NCBI GenBank assembly: GCA_913774355.1
Contig: CAJYGB010000022.1
Span: 62,001-126,000, forward strand
Origin: an uncultured Chryseobacterium sp.
Lineage (GTDB): Bacteria; Bacteroidota; Bacteroidia; Flavobacteriales; Weeksellaceae
Direction: 5' to 3'
DNA length: 64,000 nt
Shown: positions 46,593 through 55,782 of the stretch, piece by piece
Numbering within the stretch: the stretch's first letter is position 1
How the letters are laid out: the number at the start of each line of letters is the position of its first letter
Notes under the pieces: generated by a model
Database searches by the model: none
Told to the model about the DNA's origin: nothing
The model's input: the letters and a program-made list of their open reading frames with translations, nothing else
Made by a program: the position numbers and the translations under genes

Positions 46593-47678
46593 ATGTGGAT
46601 CCTTTACCTGAGTCTGACCGTTTTATTGCTAATTCTTACCTTACTGCCTAAAATCCAGCATTCGCACTGGGTTTTCCGTGTGCCGGAATTCGGTAAGATA
46701 CAGATTACCTTTTTTACACTTTTTACAATAATCCTGGGATTTTTTGTCGGTTCTTCAGAATATTTATGGTATTACCAGGGACTTTTGGTACTGATTTTTA
46801 TCCATCACAGTGTTATTTTAATAAAATATACTCCGCTGTATCCCGTTAAAAAATTCACTCAGAAATATCAGTCTTCGGACAGGATTCATTTTATATCCGC
46901 CAATGTGTACCAGTTTAACAGAGAATATGACCGTTTCATTCAGCTGATTGAAAAATACAGGCCCGAGATGTTTCTGACGATGGAAAGCAACGGAGACTGG
47001 GAGCAGGCCTTACGGAAACTGGAAAAAGATTATCCCTACCAGCATAAGGTAACATTGGAAAACACCTACGGGATGCATTTTTACTCAAAAATCAGAATGG
47101 AAGAATCGCGGACGCATTATTTTGTAGCCGATGATATCCCAAGTATTGAAGCGCATCTGAAAACGGAAGACGGCTTTTCGTTTGTCTTTTTCGGAGTGCA
47201 TCCGCCGCCGCCAAGTCCGACGGAAGAAGAAACATCCAAAGAAAGAGACGGTGACCTGCTGAGTACGGCAAAAAGAGTAATCGAAATTAAAAAGCCCGTC
47301 ATTGTAGTCGGCGACTTCAATAATGTGGCCTGGTCCAAATCCTCCATCCTGTTCAGGAAAACAAGTCATCTCATCGATCCGCGGATCGGACGTTCCTTTG
47401 TTTCTACTTTCCATGCCAAATACAAACTGCTTCGGTTTCCGATCGACCTGATGTTCCACAGCGAGGAAATTTTTATCGAAGACCTGAAAACCCTTGAAAA
47501 CTTCGGTTCCGATCACCTTCCCGTATACTGCGAATTTTTTATCGACCACGAGCAGGAAGAAAAGCAGGAGGAAAAAATCGATTATGCGACCGCTGAAGAA
47601 AAAGCTGAAGCCGAAGAAATGATCGAAGAAGGAAAAATGGAGGATGGGCAAAGAGATGCGGTGGTTACGGAGGGATAA
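46593..47678 (+). CDS. Endonuclease/exonuclease/phosphatase-family membrane protein
   Basis: A 361-residue protein. Three N-terminal hydrophobic segments (to about residue 75) anchor it. The EEP domain follows, with FISANVYQFN, FLTMESNGDW (metal Glu), IVVGDFNNV and a final FGSDHLPVY (catalytic Asp-His). The last 40 residues are very rich in Glu and Lys. The active site probably faces the periplasm. DNA, RNA or phospholipid phosphate could be the substrate. Confidence 0.85.
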   Translation: MWILYLSLTVLLLILTLLPKIQHSHWVFRVPEFGKIQITFFTLFTIILGFFVGSSEYLWYYQGLLVLIFIHHSVILIKYTPLYPVKKFTQKYQSSDRIHFISANVYQFNREYDRFIQLIEKYRPEMFLTMESNGDWEQALRKLEKDYPYQHKVTLENTYGMHFYSKIRMEESRTHYFVADDIPSIEAHLKTEDGFSFVFFGVHPPPPSPTEEETSKERDGDLLSTAKRVIEIKKPVIVVGDFNNVAWSKSSILFRKTSHLIDPRIGRSFVSTFHAKYKLLRFPIDLMFHSEEIFIEDLKTLENFGSDHLPVYCEFFIDHEQEEKQEEKIDYATAEEKAEAEEMIEEGKMEDGQRDAVVTEG

Positions 47679-48158
47679 AGGTAAATTTTCTGAGTTTTAT
47701 CGAATACTTTGATTTCTCATACTCTTAACTTTATAGTCTTTGTCGTTCCGTAAGAATCTAAAGGAGGCTCTCGAAGCCCTTACTGATGTCATGCGAATTC
47801 CTTCGAGAACCTCAGGATGACACACCCCTAATACCAACCGAAATTATATTCATTTAGATCAACAAAGATTTTAATTCACACCAAACTGCATGTACGCACT
47901 GTCAGGCTGAGGCCACTCGAAGCCTTTACTAACTAAAATCCTTCGAGAACCTCAGGATGACACACCATTAATACTACCTGAATTATGTTGCTTTAAAACA
48001 ATAACCATTTCAATTCTAATCAAAATGCATACACACACTGTCAGGCAGATAGGAATCTAAACATCGTATTAGAAAACTTATAAAAAGATTCGCGTCTGAA
48101 TTCCTAAAGAACGAAATCCTGCATATTTTTATACATTTCAATGGTCATTCATAGCAGG
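47679..48158. other. Intergenic region with duplicated block
   Basis: About 480 bases without a gene. It is largely made of the tandem block described separately; the remainder is AT-rich. Confidence 0.6.
47770..48049. repeat. Tandem duplication of a block of about 145 bases
   Basis: CTCGAAGCC-TTACT, then CCTTCGAGAACCTCAGGATG-ACACACC, then ATGCAT/TGCATG and CACTGTCAGGC occur in the same order in both copies (starting near 47770 and 47917). The middle parts have diverged. The CTTCGAGAACCTCAGGATGA word is a common dispersed intergenic repeat in bacteria. Confidence 0.7.
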
Positions 48159-48212
48159 CAAAAGCCTTCCCGGTTTTGGAAAGGCTATATCTTTTTAGAA
48201 TGTTTTCTTAAA

Positions 48213-49274
48213 TTAAAACCGCATCACATCCTTCACCACCCCGTTATTCTGGGTATGCTGCAGCAATTCGGCTCCGATAAAGGATTTGACGGTTTCTTCG
48301 GAACCGTCGTTCGGAAATAAAAGGTGGACGTTGGCCCCTGCATCCAATGTAAAAAACAAAGATAAGCCTGTTTCTTTCCTGAAATCCCAAACTTTATTGA
48401 TGACGTCCAATGTACCTGTTTTCATTAAAATAAATGCCGGGTCGCTCATCATCATCATAGCATGGAGCGTTAGTGCTTCATGCTCTACCAGCCTGATAAA
48501 TTTTTCCATATCTCCGGCTGCCAGAATCTCTTTCATCGGACCGAAATTTTCCCGGGCTTCCTGGAACCTGCGGTCGGCGTAAGGATTGGTATTCATCAAA
48601 CCATGGCCTACGGTAGATGAAACGCTTTTCTGACCTTCATGAATCAGCAGCACCCAGTCGTTAAAATTTCTGAATATCTCATGGATTTCATCTTTGGGAT
48701 ACGGAACGGCAAAGAGATCCGAACTGCCTCTTACCTGGGATTCTCCCCATACTACCAACCCGTTATAAAGGCTTCTGCAGGCACTTCCGCTTCCTAACCT
48801 TGCGAGGAAAGAAGCTTTTCGCAATGACTCCTCTTCTGGCAGTTTCCCTGAGAAAGATTCATCCAGGCTCATCAGGCATTTGGCAATAGCTCCGAAACCG
48901 GAAGCCGAGCTCGCAATTCCCGAACTGTGCGGAAAGGTATTTTCCGTTCTGATGATGTATTTTCCCTGCAGAATCCATGGAAGATACTGTTCGATATTCC
49001 TGAAGTATTTTTCGATCTTGTCGCCAAATTTCTCCTCTTCGTTTCCTGCCAGGAATGTTTTAACGGAGAAAAGTTCATCCGCTATGAATTCCATATCCGT
49101 ATTGGTTTTACAGTGGTTTAACGTAAAACTGATGCTTGGATTAGCCGGAATCTGGTTGTCGTATTTTCCCCAGTATTTAATCAGGGCAATATTCGACGGG
49201 CAGCTTTCCGAAACCGTCTGATTATGTATCGTAAATTCTTTTTCTCCTAAAAATTCCTGTGTTGTCATCATCAT
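48213..49274 (-). CDS. mvaD: Diphosphomevalonate decarboxylase
   Basis: A 353-residue GHMP-family enzyme that makes isopentenyl diphosphate from mevalonate diphosphate. Marks are SNIALIKYWGKYD near the N-terminus and the phosphate loop SGIASSASGFGAIAK at about 120-135. Three successive ATG codons (49274, 49271, 49268) leave the exact start open. It implies a mevalonate route for isoprenoids, as in other Flavobacteriia. Confidence 0.93.
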   Translation of the reverse strand: MMMTTQEFLGEKEFTIHNQTVSESCPSNIALIKYWGKYDNQIPANPSISFTLNHCKTNTDMEFIADELFSVKTFLAGNEEEKFGDKIEKYFRNIEQYLPWILQGKYIIRTENTFPHSSGIASSASGFGAIAKCLMSLDESFSGKLPEEESLRKASFLARLGSGSACRSLYNGLVVWGESQVRGSSDLFAVPYPKDEIHEIFRNFNDWVLLIHEGQKSVSSTVGHGLMNTNPYADRRFQEARENFGPMKEILAAGDMEKFIRLVEHEALTLHAMMMMSDPAFILMKTGTLDVINKVWDFRKETGLSLFFTLDAGANVHLLFPNDGSEETVKSFIGAELLQHTQNNGVVKDVMRF

Positions 49275-49362
49275 GATGGAATATTTTTTCCCGGATAGAA
49301 ACCGGATTTATTATCTATTACTTTTTGAAGCTTTTAGTTTTATCTCAAACCTAGCCTTAAAT

Positions 49363-51129
49363 TTAATACATTTCTTCGATCAGCGCTGCATATTTCTTAA
49401 GGACGACTCCTCTTTTCACCTTAAGGGTAGGGGTAATTTCCCCGGTACTGATATCGAATTCCGAAGGCATCAAAGTAAACTTTTTCACCTTTTCATAATC
49501 GGACAAATCGCTTTGCAGTTCTTTGATTTTCTTTTTGTAGAAATCGTTTACTTTCTCATTTTTCACGATGTCTTCCCAAGTGGTAAATGCAATATTATTT
49601 TTCCTGAGATAATCGCGTAAAAATTCAAAATTCGGAACGATAAGGGCCGAAACGAACTGTCGTCCCTCTGCAATCAGGACAATCTGCTGAATAAAATTAT
49701 TATTGGTGAGAAGATTTTCTACCGGCTGCGGCGCAATGTACTTTCCATTGGACGTTTTCATCAGGTCTTTCAGGCGGTCGGTGATGATCAGATTTCCGTT
49801 GTCATCGATTTTCCCGGCGTCCCCGGTTTTAAACCATCCGTCTCCGGTAAATACTTTCTGCGTTTCTTCAGGTTTACCGTAATATCCTTTCATAATGCCA
49901 TTTCCACGTGCCTGGATCTCATCATTTTCCCCGATCCTGATTTCTACACCCGGCAACGGCCTACCGCTGCTTCCGTGCTCGAAACGGGTCAGTGGAAACA
50001 ACGTCAAAGTAGCCGTCGTTTCTGTCAGCCCGTACCCTACCGTGACATGGATTCCAACCGATTCAAAGAAACGGGTAATTTCCGGTGATAAGGAAGCACC
50101 TCCACAAGGCAGAAACCAAAGCCTTCCGCCCATCCGGTCTTTGATTTTGCTGAATACCAGAGTATCGGCAATGGTTTGCTTTATTTTTAAATCCAAAGGA
50201 ATGGATTTTTCATTTCTTTTCAATTCAGCCGTTTGCCAGCCTGTTTGTAAAGCCCATTTAAAGATCTTTTTCTTTACACCCGAACCTTCCTCCGCTTTTT
50301 CCAGCACTCCGGCATATACTTTCTGGAAAAATCTCGGAACAGCACACATCATAGTGGGTTTTACTTCTTCCAAAGCCTTTGATATGTTTTTAGGATCTTC
50401 CAGGAAGTAAACCCTAGCTCCTCCGTAAAGACACAATAAGCTCCAGCTTCTTTCGAAAACATGGGTCAGGGGTAAGAATGCCAGTGAAAGCTCTTCTTCA
50501 AAATTTTTAAACTTGAAAAATTCAAAATGTGCGTCAAATGCCTTGATGAAATTTCCATGGGTAAGCATCACACCTTTCGGGCTTCCGGTGGTTCCGGAGG
50601 TATAAATAACCGTGGCGGTATCTTCGTTTTCCTTAGTACAGTATTCAAACTCAGGTAAAGCTTTGGCAATAAAGTCTTCCAGATAAAAGCTGCTGAATTC
50701 TTTCTTGATCCAGACGGCTTTTTTGGAAATGATAATCGTTTCTAAGCTGTTTTCCTTTTGCAGAATCTGCAATGCCGCATCATACTGGGCCTGATCTCCG
50801 ACAAGGATTATTTTAGCCTCAGAATCGTTGATGATATATTCTGCCTGTTCGGCGTTATTGGTGGCATATATAGGAACAGTTACGGCACCTAGAGCCATAG
50901 CCGCCAGATCGAAGATCATCCATTCCGAGGAGTTGTCGGCATAGATGGCTACGGTATCGTTTTCCCGGATGCCCGCATCTTTGAGGGCATTTGCCGTTTT
51001 AAAAACAATTTCGCCGAATCTTTTCCAGCTCAGCTCTTTCCAGCCTGCATCTTTCTTCTTAAAGCCGATGGCTGATTTCAGAGGATGCTTTTCTGTATTT
51101 TTCAGGATAATGGCCTCAGCAAGATTCAT
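49363..51129 (-). CDS. Long-chain acyl-CoA synthetase (AMP-forming)
   Basis: A 588-residue ANL-superfamily ligase close to FadD15. Motifs are the AMP-binding P-loop YTSGTTGSPKGVMLTHG (about 172-188), GYGLTETTATL (about 375) and GDGWFKTGDAG plus ITDRLKDLMKTSNGKYI near the hinge. It activates fatty acids with ATP and CoA. Its ATG overlaps the stop of the upstream epimerase gene by 4 bases. Confidence 0.93.
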   Translation of the reverse strand: MNLAEAIILKNTEKHPLKSAIGFKKKDAGWKELSWKRFGEIVFKTANALKDAGIRENDTVAIYADNSSEWMIFDLAAMALGAVTVPIYATNNAEQAEYIINDSEAKIILVGDQAQYDAALQILQKENSLETIIISKKAVWIKKEFSSFYLEDFIAKALPEFEYCTKENEDTATVIYTSGTTGSPKGVMLTHGNFIKAFDAHFEFFKFKNFEEELSLAFLPLTHVFERSWSLLCLYGGARVYFLEDPKNISKALEEVKPTMMCAVPRFFQKVYAGVLEKAEEGSGVKKKIFKWALQTGWQTAELKRNEKSIPLDLKIKQTIADTLVFSKIKDRMGGRLWFLPCGGASLSPEITRFFESVGIHVTVGYGLTETTATLTLFPLTRFEHGSSGRPLPGVEIRIGENDEIQARGNGIMKGYYGKPEETQKVFTGDGWFKTGDAGKIDDNGNLIITDRLKDLMKTSNGKYIAPQPVENLLTNNNFIQQIVLIAEGRQFVSALIVPNFEFLRDYLRKNNIAFTTWEDIVKNEKVNDFYKKKIKELQSDLSDYEKVKKFTLMPSEFDISTGEITPTLKVKRGVVLKKYAALIEEMY

Positions 51130-52139
51130 GGCTTTATCTTTTTATCATTCATATAATTATTTAAATGAAAATCAATGCTTTCCGAAAGGGAAATAAACTG
51201 ATTATCGAGTCTTTTTTTAATTTTGGAATTAGATACCGTATTAAGCGAACTGATGGCTTCAATATTGGATTTGGTGATCATCCTGAGCTTAGGGATCAGC
51301 CATCCGAAAAGAATATTGGCCCATCTTCCCACATTCAGCTGGAATTCCGAGAGTACTTTAGCGTCTTTCAATCCCAGTTTTGATCTGATCTGCTTTGCCA
51401 GTTCGGTATATCTCCTACCTTCAGCAACGATAATGAACCGTTCTCCGAAGCAGTTTTTTTCCATCAGTTCTACCGCGATCTGGGCAACATCCCTTACGTC
51501 GACATAATTGGATCCGCCGGAAAAGGTAAAGCTGTTTTTTTCAAAAGTCGGAAAAATATCTCCGCTGCTTTCCCCCCAGTTTCCGCTGCCGATGATCATT
51601 CCGGGATTGATGATGATGACATTCAGCCCTTCCGCGGAAGCTCTCCAAGCCTCCATTTCAGAAAGATGCTTGGATAAGGCATAGGCAGAATGTTCAAGTT
51701 TAGGGTTGAAGCTGGAATCTTCATCCATTTCACCCTGTTCATTCAGGGTATCAAGTACGGCAATTGAGCTTACATGAAGGAATTTTTTAACACCCGAACC
51801 TTCACAGGCATGCAGGAGGTTTTCCGTACCCTTGATATTCGTATGGTACATTTCTTTTTCATCATTTGGATCAAAGCTTACTTTTGCTGCGCAATGATAT
51901 ACTTCTTCTACCCCTTCCAAAGCATCCTGTAAAGAATTAATATCATCAAAATCCACATCCACCCATTCAATCCTGTTGAAAAAGCCGTCGGGATCTTTCG
52001 TGTAAAATGTATAGGAATGCCTTACGTCGTTTAAATTGCTTGCCGGCCTTTTGGCAGCCCGTACGTTTTTTCCCTTTTTCAGAAGTTCCAAAACCACGAC
52101 CCTGCCTAAAATCCCGGTTGCGCCCGTTACAAAAACCAT
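51126..52139 (-). CDS. NAD-dependent epimerase/dehydratase (extended SDR)
   Basis: A 337-residue extended short-chain dehydrogenase. The ATG at 52139 is preferred over a TTG at 52142. It opens with the NAD loop VFVTGATGILGRVVV, has HVSSIAVL and the catalytic YALSK (about 150-154). The substrate is unknown; coupling to an acyl-CoA ligase suggests lipid or sterol-like chemistry, as an inference. Confidence 0.9.
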   Translation of the reverse strand: MVFVTGATGILGRVVVLELLKKGKNVRAAKRPASNLNDVRHSYTFYTKDPDGFFNRIEWVDVDFDDINSLQDALEGVEEVYHCAAKVSFDPNDEKEMYHTNIKGTENLLHACEGSGVKKFLHVSSIAVLDTLNEQGEMDEDSSFNPKLEHSAYALSKHLSEMEAWRASAEGLNVIIINPGMIIGSGNWGESSGDIFPTFEKNSFTFSGGSNYVDVRDVAQIAVELMEKNCFGERFIIVAEGRRYTELAKQIRSKLGLKDAKVLSEFQLNVGRWANILFGWLIPKLRMITKSNIEAISSLNTVSNSKIKKRLDNQFISLSESIDFHLNNYMNDKKIKP

Positions 52140-52328
52140 CAATTATTTTTACTTGATTGCTGACTAAATTATGATAATATTCTACCTTATGCAAATTTGC
52201 GACTTTTAAAGGAGAATTCGGTTTTAAAATATTAAAAACCATAAAATTTCAGTTGGCCATTATCTAAACACAGATTGGAAAAAACTTTTAATTTTCCGAT
52301 CGTTGTCCGAATTCATAACGGTTAATAT

Positions 52329-52364
52329 AAAAAGCCGTCCGAATAAAATCCAGACGGCCTTTTC
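52329..52364. terminator. Bidirectional terminator
   Basis: AAAAGCCGTC pairs with GACGGCCTTTT around a 14-base loop. It lies 17 bases past the stop of the cargo gene at 52381 and ends that minus-strand transcript. Confidence 0.8.
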
Positions 52365-52380
52365 CCAATATAATTTGCTT

Positions 52381-54516
52381 TTATTTTTTAATAAGTTTTA
52401 CAGACTGGCGGGTACCGTCTTTCATGAGAATCTGTACAATGTATGCTCCGGGTACCAGATGGCTCAGGATAAGCTTCTGCTCAGCTTTCACATTCCGCAT
52501 TACCAATTTTCCGGAAGCATCGAAAATACCCAGTGAGCCAATCAATTCAGGCCTGTCGATCGTTATGGCATCGGAAAAAGGATTCGGATAAATTTTTACC
52601 GTATTTTTTGTGTCTGCTTCCGATGTTGAAAGCGTGGAATCCACCGTTACCGTAACCGGGCTTCTGGCCGATTCGCATTTATTTCCAACCTTCCAATCAT
52701 AAAAATAGTAATAAAGACCTGTATTGGGAGTATTGGCCGGAGCAGCGGTTAGGGTACTGTATTTTATATCTACTAAATTCTGGACATTTAAAGGGTATCC
52801 GAAATAGCCTGCAGTCGTATTCGATTCGTATAGCAATCCGTCTATACCTGTATAGCCGCGGGGACGTAATTTGTAATTGGTTCCCGGGAAAATCGGGAAA
52901 TCAAGGTTGATGACCTGTGCTACGGGTGCGGAAACCGGAGCACCTGTCACACTCACCGTTTTCGTATTAACGATAATCCCGTTGGAATCGATAACGTCAA
53001 TGGTTAAAGTTCCCTGGGAACTGGTCGTACTGAGAGGATATACGGTTATGCTCTCTAAAACCATATAACTCAAAACATCGAAAACCAACCCGAAGTTCGT
53101 CGTTCCAAAACCCGTAAAAGCACCTCCGTTGGTATAGATCGGTCTCCCTGTCGGGATTCCGGAAGTTCCCGTAAACGTACTCACATAATAATTGGTCGTG
53201 GCCGTTAATGCAGGTGTCGTAAAAGGATTTCCCGTATACATCAGGTTGCCCCCGTTCGGTGCATCGTACCAGCTGTAATTGGCGGATGATGAAGGATTAG
53301 CCGTGAGAATGGCCTGATGGTTCGGATAAATCGTCGCTCCATTCACTGCAGGTGCCGCAGGAGGATTGCTGCATTTTGTCGTGAATATCATAGGATCAAG
53401 TGACCATACACTCACATTTCCGCTGCCGCAGTTTGAGCGTACCCATGCATAATAAGTGGTTAACGGATTCAAATTGTTTATCTGATAGGAAGTTCCCGGA
53501 ACATTCGAAACGGTAGGAGCTGTCGAAGACGTTGGTGCCGCAGAACTGGTACTGTAATAAATATCGTATCCTCCCGGCAATGACGCGGAGGCATTCCACG
53601 ACAAAATTGCAGAAACCGAGGTAAGATTATTTACGGAAATACCGGTTGGGGTATAACAGCTTGGCGGCGTCCAGGTGTAGACAAGATCTGCCGGCGGCAT
53701 TCCGGGCACCGTACCTACGGTGTTAAAAGCCTGGGCTGAATTGCCGGCGGTTCCGGCTCCGGAAGCGGAGAATACGGCAGTCGTTGGATTCAGCCGGTTG
53801 TTGAATTCGGCATTGGAAGCTCCTCTTATTCCTATTTCGGCGGTACCGTTTACCGTCGTGCTTCCGGCCAGATACGATCCCTGATCATACGCCATCTGGA
53901 TAATATTAGAGGTTTCTTTTAATCTGATCTGGAAAGAAAATGAATAGACGATGGTGCTTACTGTTGAAGCATTAGGCCTGAAATTGGTCCACTGGATAAT
54001 AAATTCCCTGTTGGGAGCATTCCCAGTAACCCCATATGAAATTTTTCCTGTTTTTCCACCTATGTTATAAAAACTGGAAATATCACGCCCCCATGCAGAT
54101 ATTGCACCCTGATAAGAGGTATTCCCTGAAATAGGACTGGTATAAAAGGGAGATGGCGCAACGGAACCAAAAGTGATAAATCCGTTGGAAGAAACATTAA
54201 GAGAAGTATAAGAAGTCCCGTTGAAGCTGAAAGCAAATGGTATATTAACTGCAGAAACCACACTGTTGAGATTCAATGTGGCGGTATTATCTGTCGCGGC
54301 AGCCAATACCGTTTCGTTGGCAACAGGAGTATACACAGAACTTGATTGCGAAAAGGTATACGCGATAATTTGTGCCTTACAGTTTTGATTCGGCGATAGT
54401 ACAAAAGCAGCCAAAGCTGTCAGAAATTTAAAGAAGGAAAGCCTGGTTTTCTTTCCGGGATCTCTTTCAATTGTACTCAGTTTTAACGCTTGGTTAAAGG
54501 GATAGAGTTTCTTCAT
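52381..54516 (-). CDS. Fibronectin III-bearing T9SS surface cargo
   Basis: A 711-residue secreted protein. The start is placed at 54516 (MKKLYPFNQALKL); the signal peptide ends NCKAQ after a long basic region. A lectin-like N-terminal beta domain (to about 270) is followed by a fibronectin III unit (PTGISVNNLTSVSAILSW, to about 370), an Ig-like unit, and another beta domain. The C-terminal type A sorting domain has VKIYPNPFSDAITI, IFDASGKLVMRN and LVPGAYIVQILMKDG. Export by T9SS is expected. Its ligand is unknown. It lies 105 bases after the TPR gene on the same strand. Confidence 0.87.
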   Translation of the reverse strand: MKKLYPFNQALKLSTIERDPGKKTRLSFFKFLTALAAFVLSPNQNCKAQIIAYTFSQSSSVYTPVANETVLAAATDNTATLNLNSVVSAVNIPFAFSFNGTSYTSLNVSSNGFITFGSVAPSPFYTSPISGNTSYQGAISAWGRDISSFYNIGGKTGKISYGVTGNAPNREFIIQWTNFRPNASTVSTIVYSFSFQIRLKETSNIIQMAYDQGSYLAGSTTVNGTAEIGIRGASNAEFNNRLNPTTAVFSASGAGTAGNSAQAFNTVGTVPGMPPADLVYTWTPPSCYTPTGISVNNLTSVSAILSWNASASLPGGYDIYYSTSSAAPTSSTAPTVSNVPGTSYQINNLNPLTTYYAWVRSNCGSGNVSVWSLDPMIFTTKCSNPPAAPAVNGATIYPNHQAILTANPSSSANYSWYDAPNGGNLMYTGNPFTTPALTATTNYYVSTFTGTSGIPTGRPIYTNGGAFTGFGTTNFGLVFDVLSYMVLESITVYPLSTTSSQGTLTIDVIDSNGIIVNTKTVSVTGAPVSAPVAQVINLDFPIFPGTNYKLRPRGYTGIDGLLYESNTTAGYFGYPLNVQNLVDIKYSTLTAAPANTPNTGLYYYFYDWKVGNKCESARSPVTVTVDSTLSTSEADTKNTVKIYPNPFSDAITIDRPELIGSLGIFDASGKLVMRNVKAEQKLILSHLVPGAYIVQILMKDGTRQSVKLIKK

Positions 54517-54621
54517 TTTTCGTAGATGTTTAATTCTACGAAAATAACTATCAATTTTACAAAACCAAAAAAAAGCCATACCTGTTTTACAGAATATTCA
54601 TGATTCCGACAGGCATTTTAC

Positions 54622-55782
54622 CTATTTAACCATTTGATTTTCATAAGGTAAAACATTATACACTTCAGTCCGTAAGCTTCTGCACTTTTTGCCCAGTTTT
54701 ATGGATTTTTTCACCAGAAATATGATAACAGGCACGGTAAGCAGCAACAGAATAGCTGTTAATAAAAAATATTTACGGTCAATTTCTTTTTTCTTCAGGG
54801 CATATTCTTCTCCTTCCTGCCGGATCAGTTTGTTTACCAGATCTGCCGCAACCTGATTGTATTGGCTGGCACGGCTGAGATACAGATTCTGATAATAGTC
54901 ATATTTTGCCACTTCGTTCTTTTTCAAGAAATTGTCTGCTAAAAGCTTGTAAATATCATTTTCGAACTCCTTTCTTACCTGAATATTTTTCTGATCATTT
55001 AATATGCCGAAGAGAATGGTATTTGAGCGTTCGGGATCATTCTGCACAGCGCACATCTTGGCTTCGGCAAGTGCGCAGGTGGTCTCCAGCCTTTCCATAA
55101 ATAAGGGCGGATAGTTTTTCGAATCTGTTCCCGGATCTGCCTTTGCCAGTGCAAAATTCTGTCTTGCCACGTCAAAACGCTTCTGGTCAATAAGTGCCCA
55201 CCCTTTATTGATATAGGCAAATTTAAGATTGATCCGGGCCACCGGCTCTTTGGAGATCAGGTACTGGTGAATGGCTTTATCAAAGTAAAACAGGGCAATA
55301 TTTCCGTCCATATTGCTGAAGTAATTCATTGCTTTAAGGTAGAATATATTTCCGCGGATAACGTTCATTGAATCGGGGACTGCCGGCGAAGACAGGAGCT
55401 GCTCGGCCTGATCCAGGTTCGTACGTAATTTTTCATTCAGCTGTATGGACTGGTAGGTATTTCCAATTAACGTCAGGGCTTTGATTTTAGTAATCATATC
55501 ACTTTCTTCCGTGGCATTCTCCACAGTAAGATTACCATATTTTATAACGTCCAGCGGCTTTCCCATCACATTGGAGGTATTCGCCAGAACAAACAGGCTG
55601 CGCACCTTATTCTTATGAGTCAAGGAATGATTATTCAGCAGATCCTGGGCAAGATCAAACGATTTCCGAGGATCCGATAGCATCGCTTTTTCAGCGTTGC
55701 CCACCATCCTATCCTCTGCCGGATCATGCGTCCTGCAGGAAAAGCATAAAAACAACAATATGATAAAGACCGGTACCTTCAT
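54622..55782 (-). CDS. TPR lipoprotein sensor without DNA-binding domain
   Basis: A 386-residue protein. The signal ends LCFSC, so it is lipid-modified. Residues about 25-320 are helical TPR-like repeats, and a single membrane helix (about 343-362) leads to a tail of about 25 residues. The layout copies its upstream neighbour, which goes on into an AraC domain, but here that domain is absent. The genes overlap by 4 bases (55779-55782), so the two proteins may pair as a two-part sensor. This is an inference from layout. Confidence 0.65.
   Translation of the reverse strand: MKVPVFIILLFLCFSCRTHDPAEDRMVGNAEKAMLSDPRKSFDLAQDLLNNHSLTHKNKVRSLFVLANTSNVMGKPLDVIKYGNLTVENATEESDMITKIKALTLIGNTYQSIQLNEKLRTNLDQAEQLLSSPAVPDSMNVIRGNIFYLKAMNYFSNMDGNIALFYFDKAIHQYLISKEPVARINLKFAYINKGWALIDQKRFDVARQNFALAKADPGTDSKNYPPLFMERLETTCALAEAKMCAVQNDPERSNTILFGILNDQKNIQVRKEFENDIYKLLADNFLKKNEVAKYDYYQNLYLSRASQYNQVAADLVNKLIRQEGEEYALKKKEIDRKYFLLTAILLLLTVPVIIFLVKKSIKLGKKCRSLRTEVYNVLPYENQMVK

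Noticed and set aside
47679..48212. tRNA or small structured RNA gene in the gap before mvaD
   Set aside because: No T-loop consensus, acceptor stem or CCA end was seen. The structure is explained by the duplicated block.
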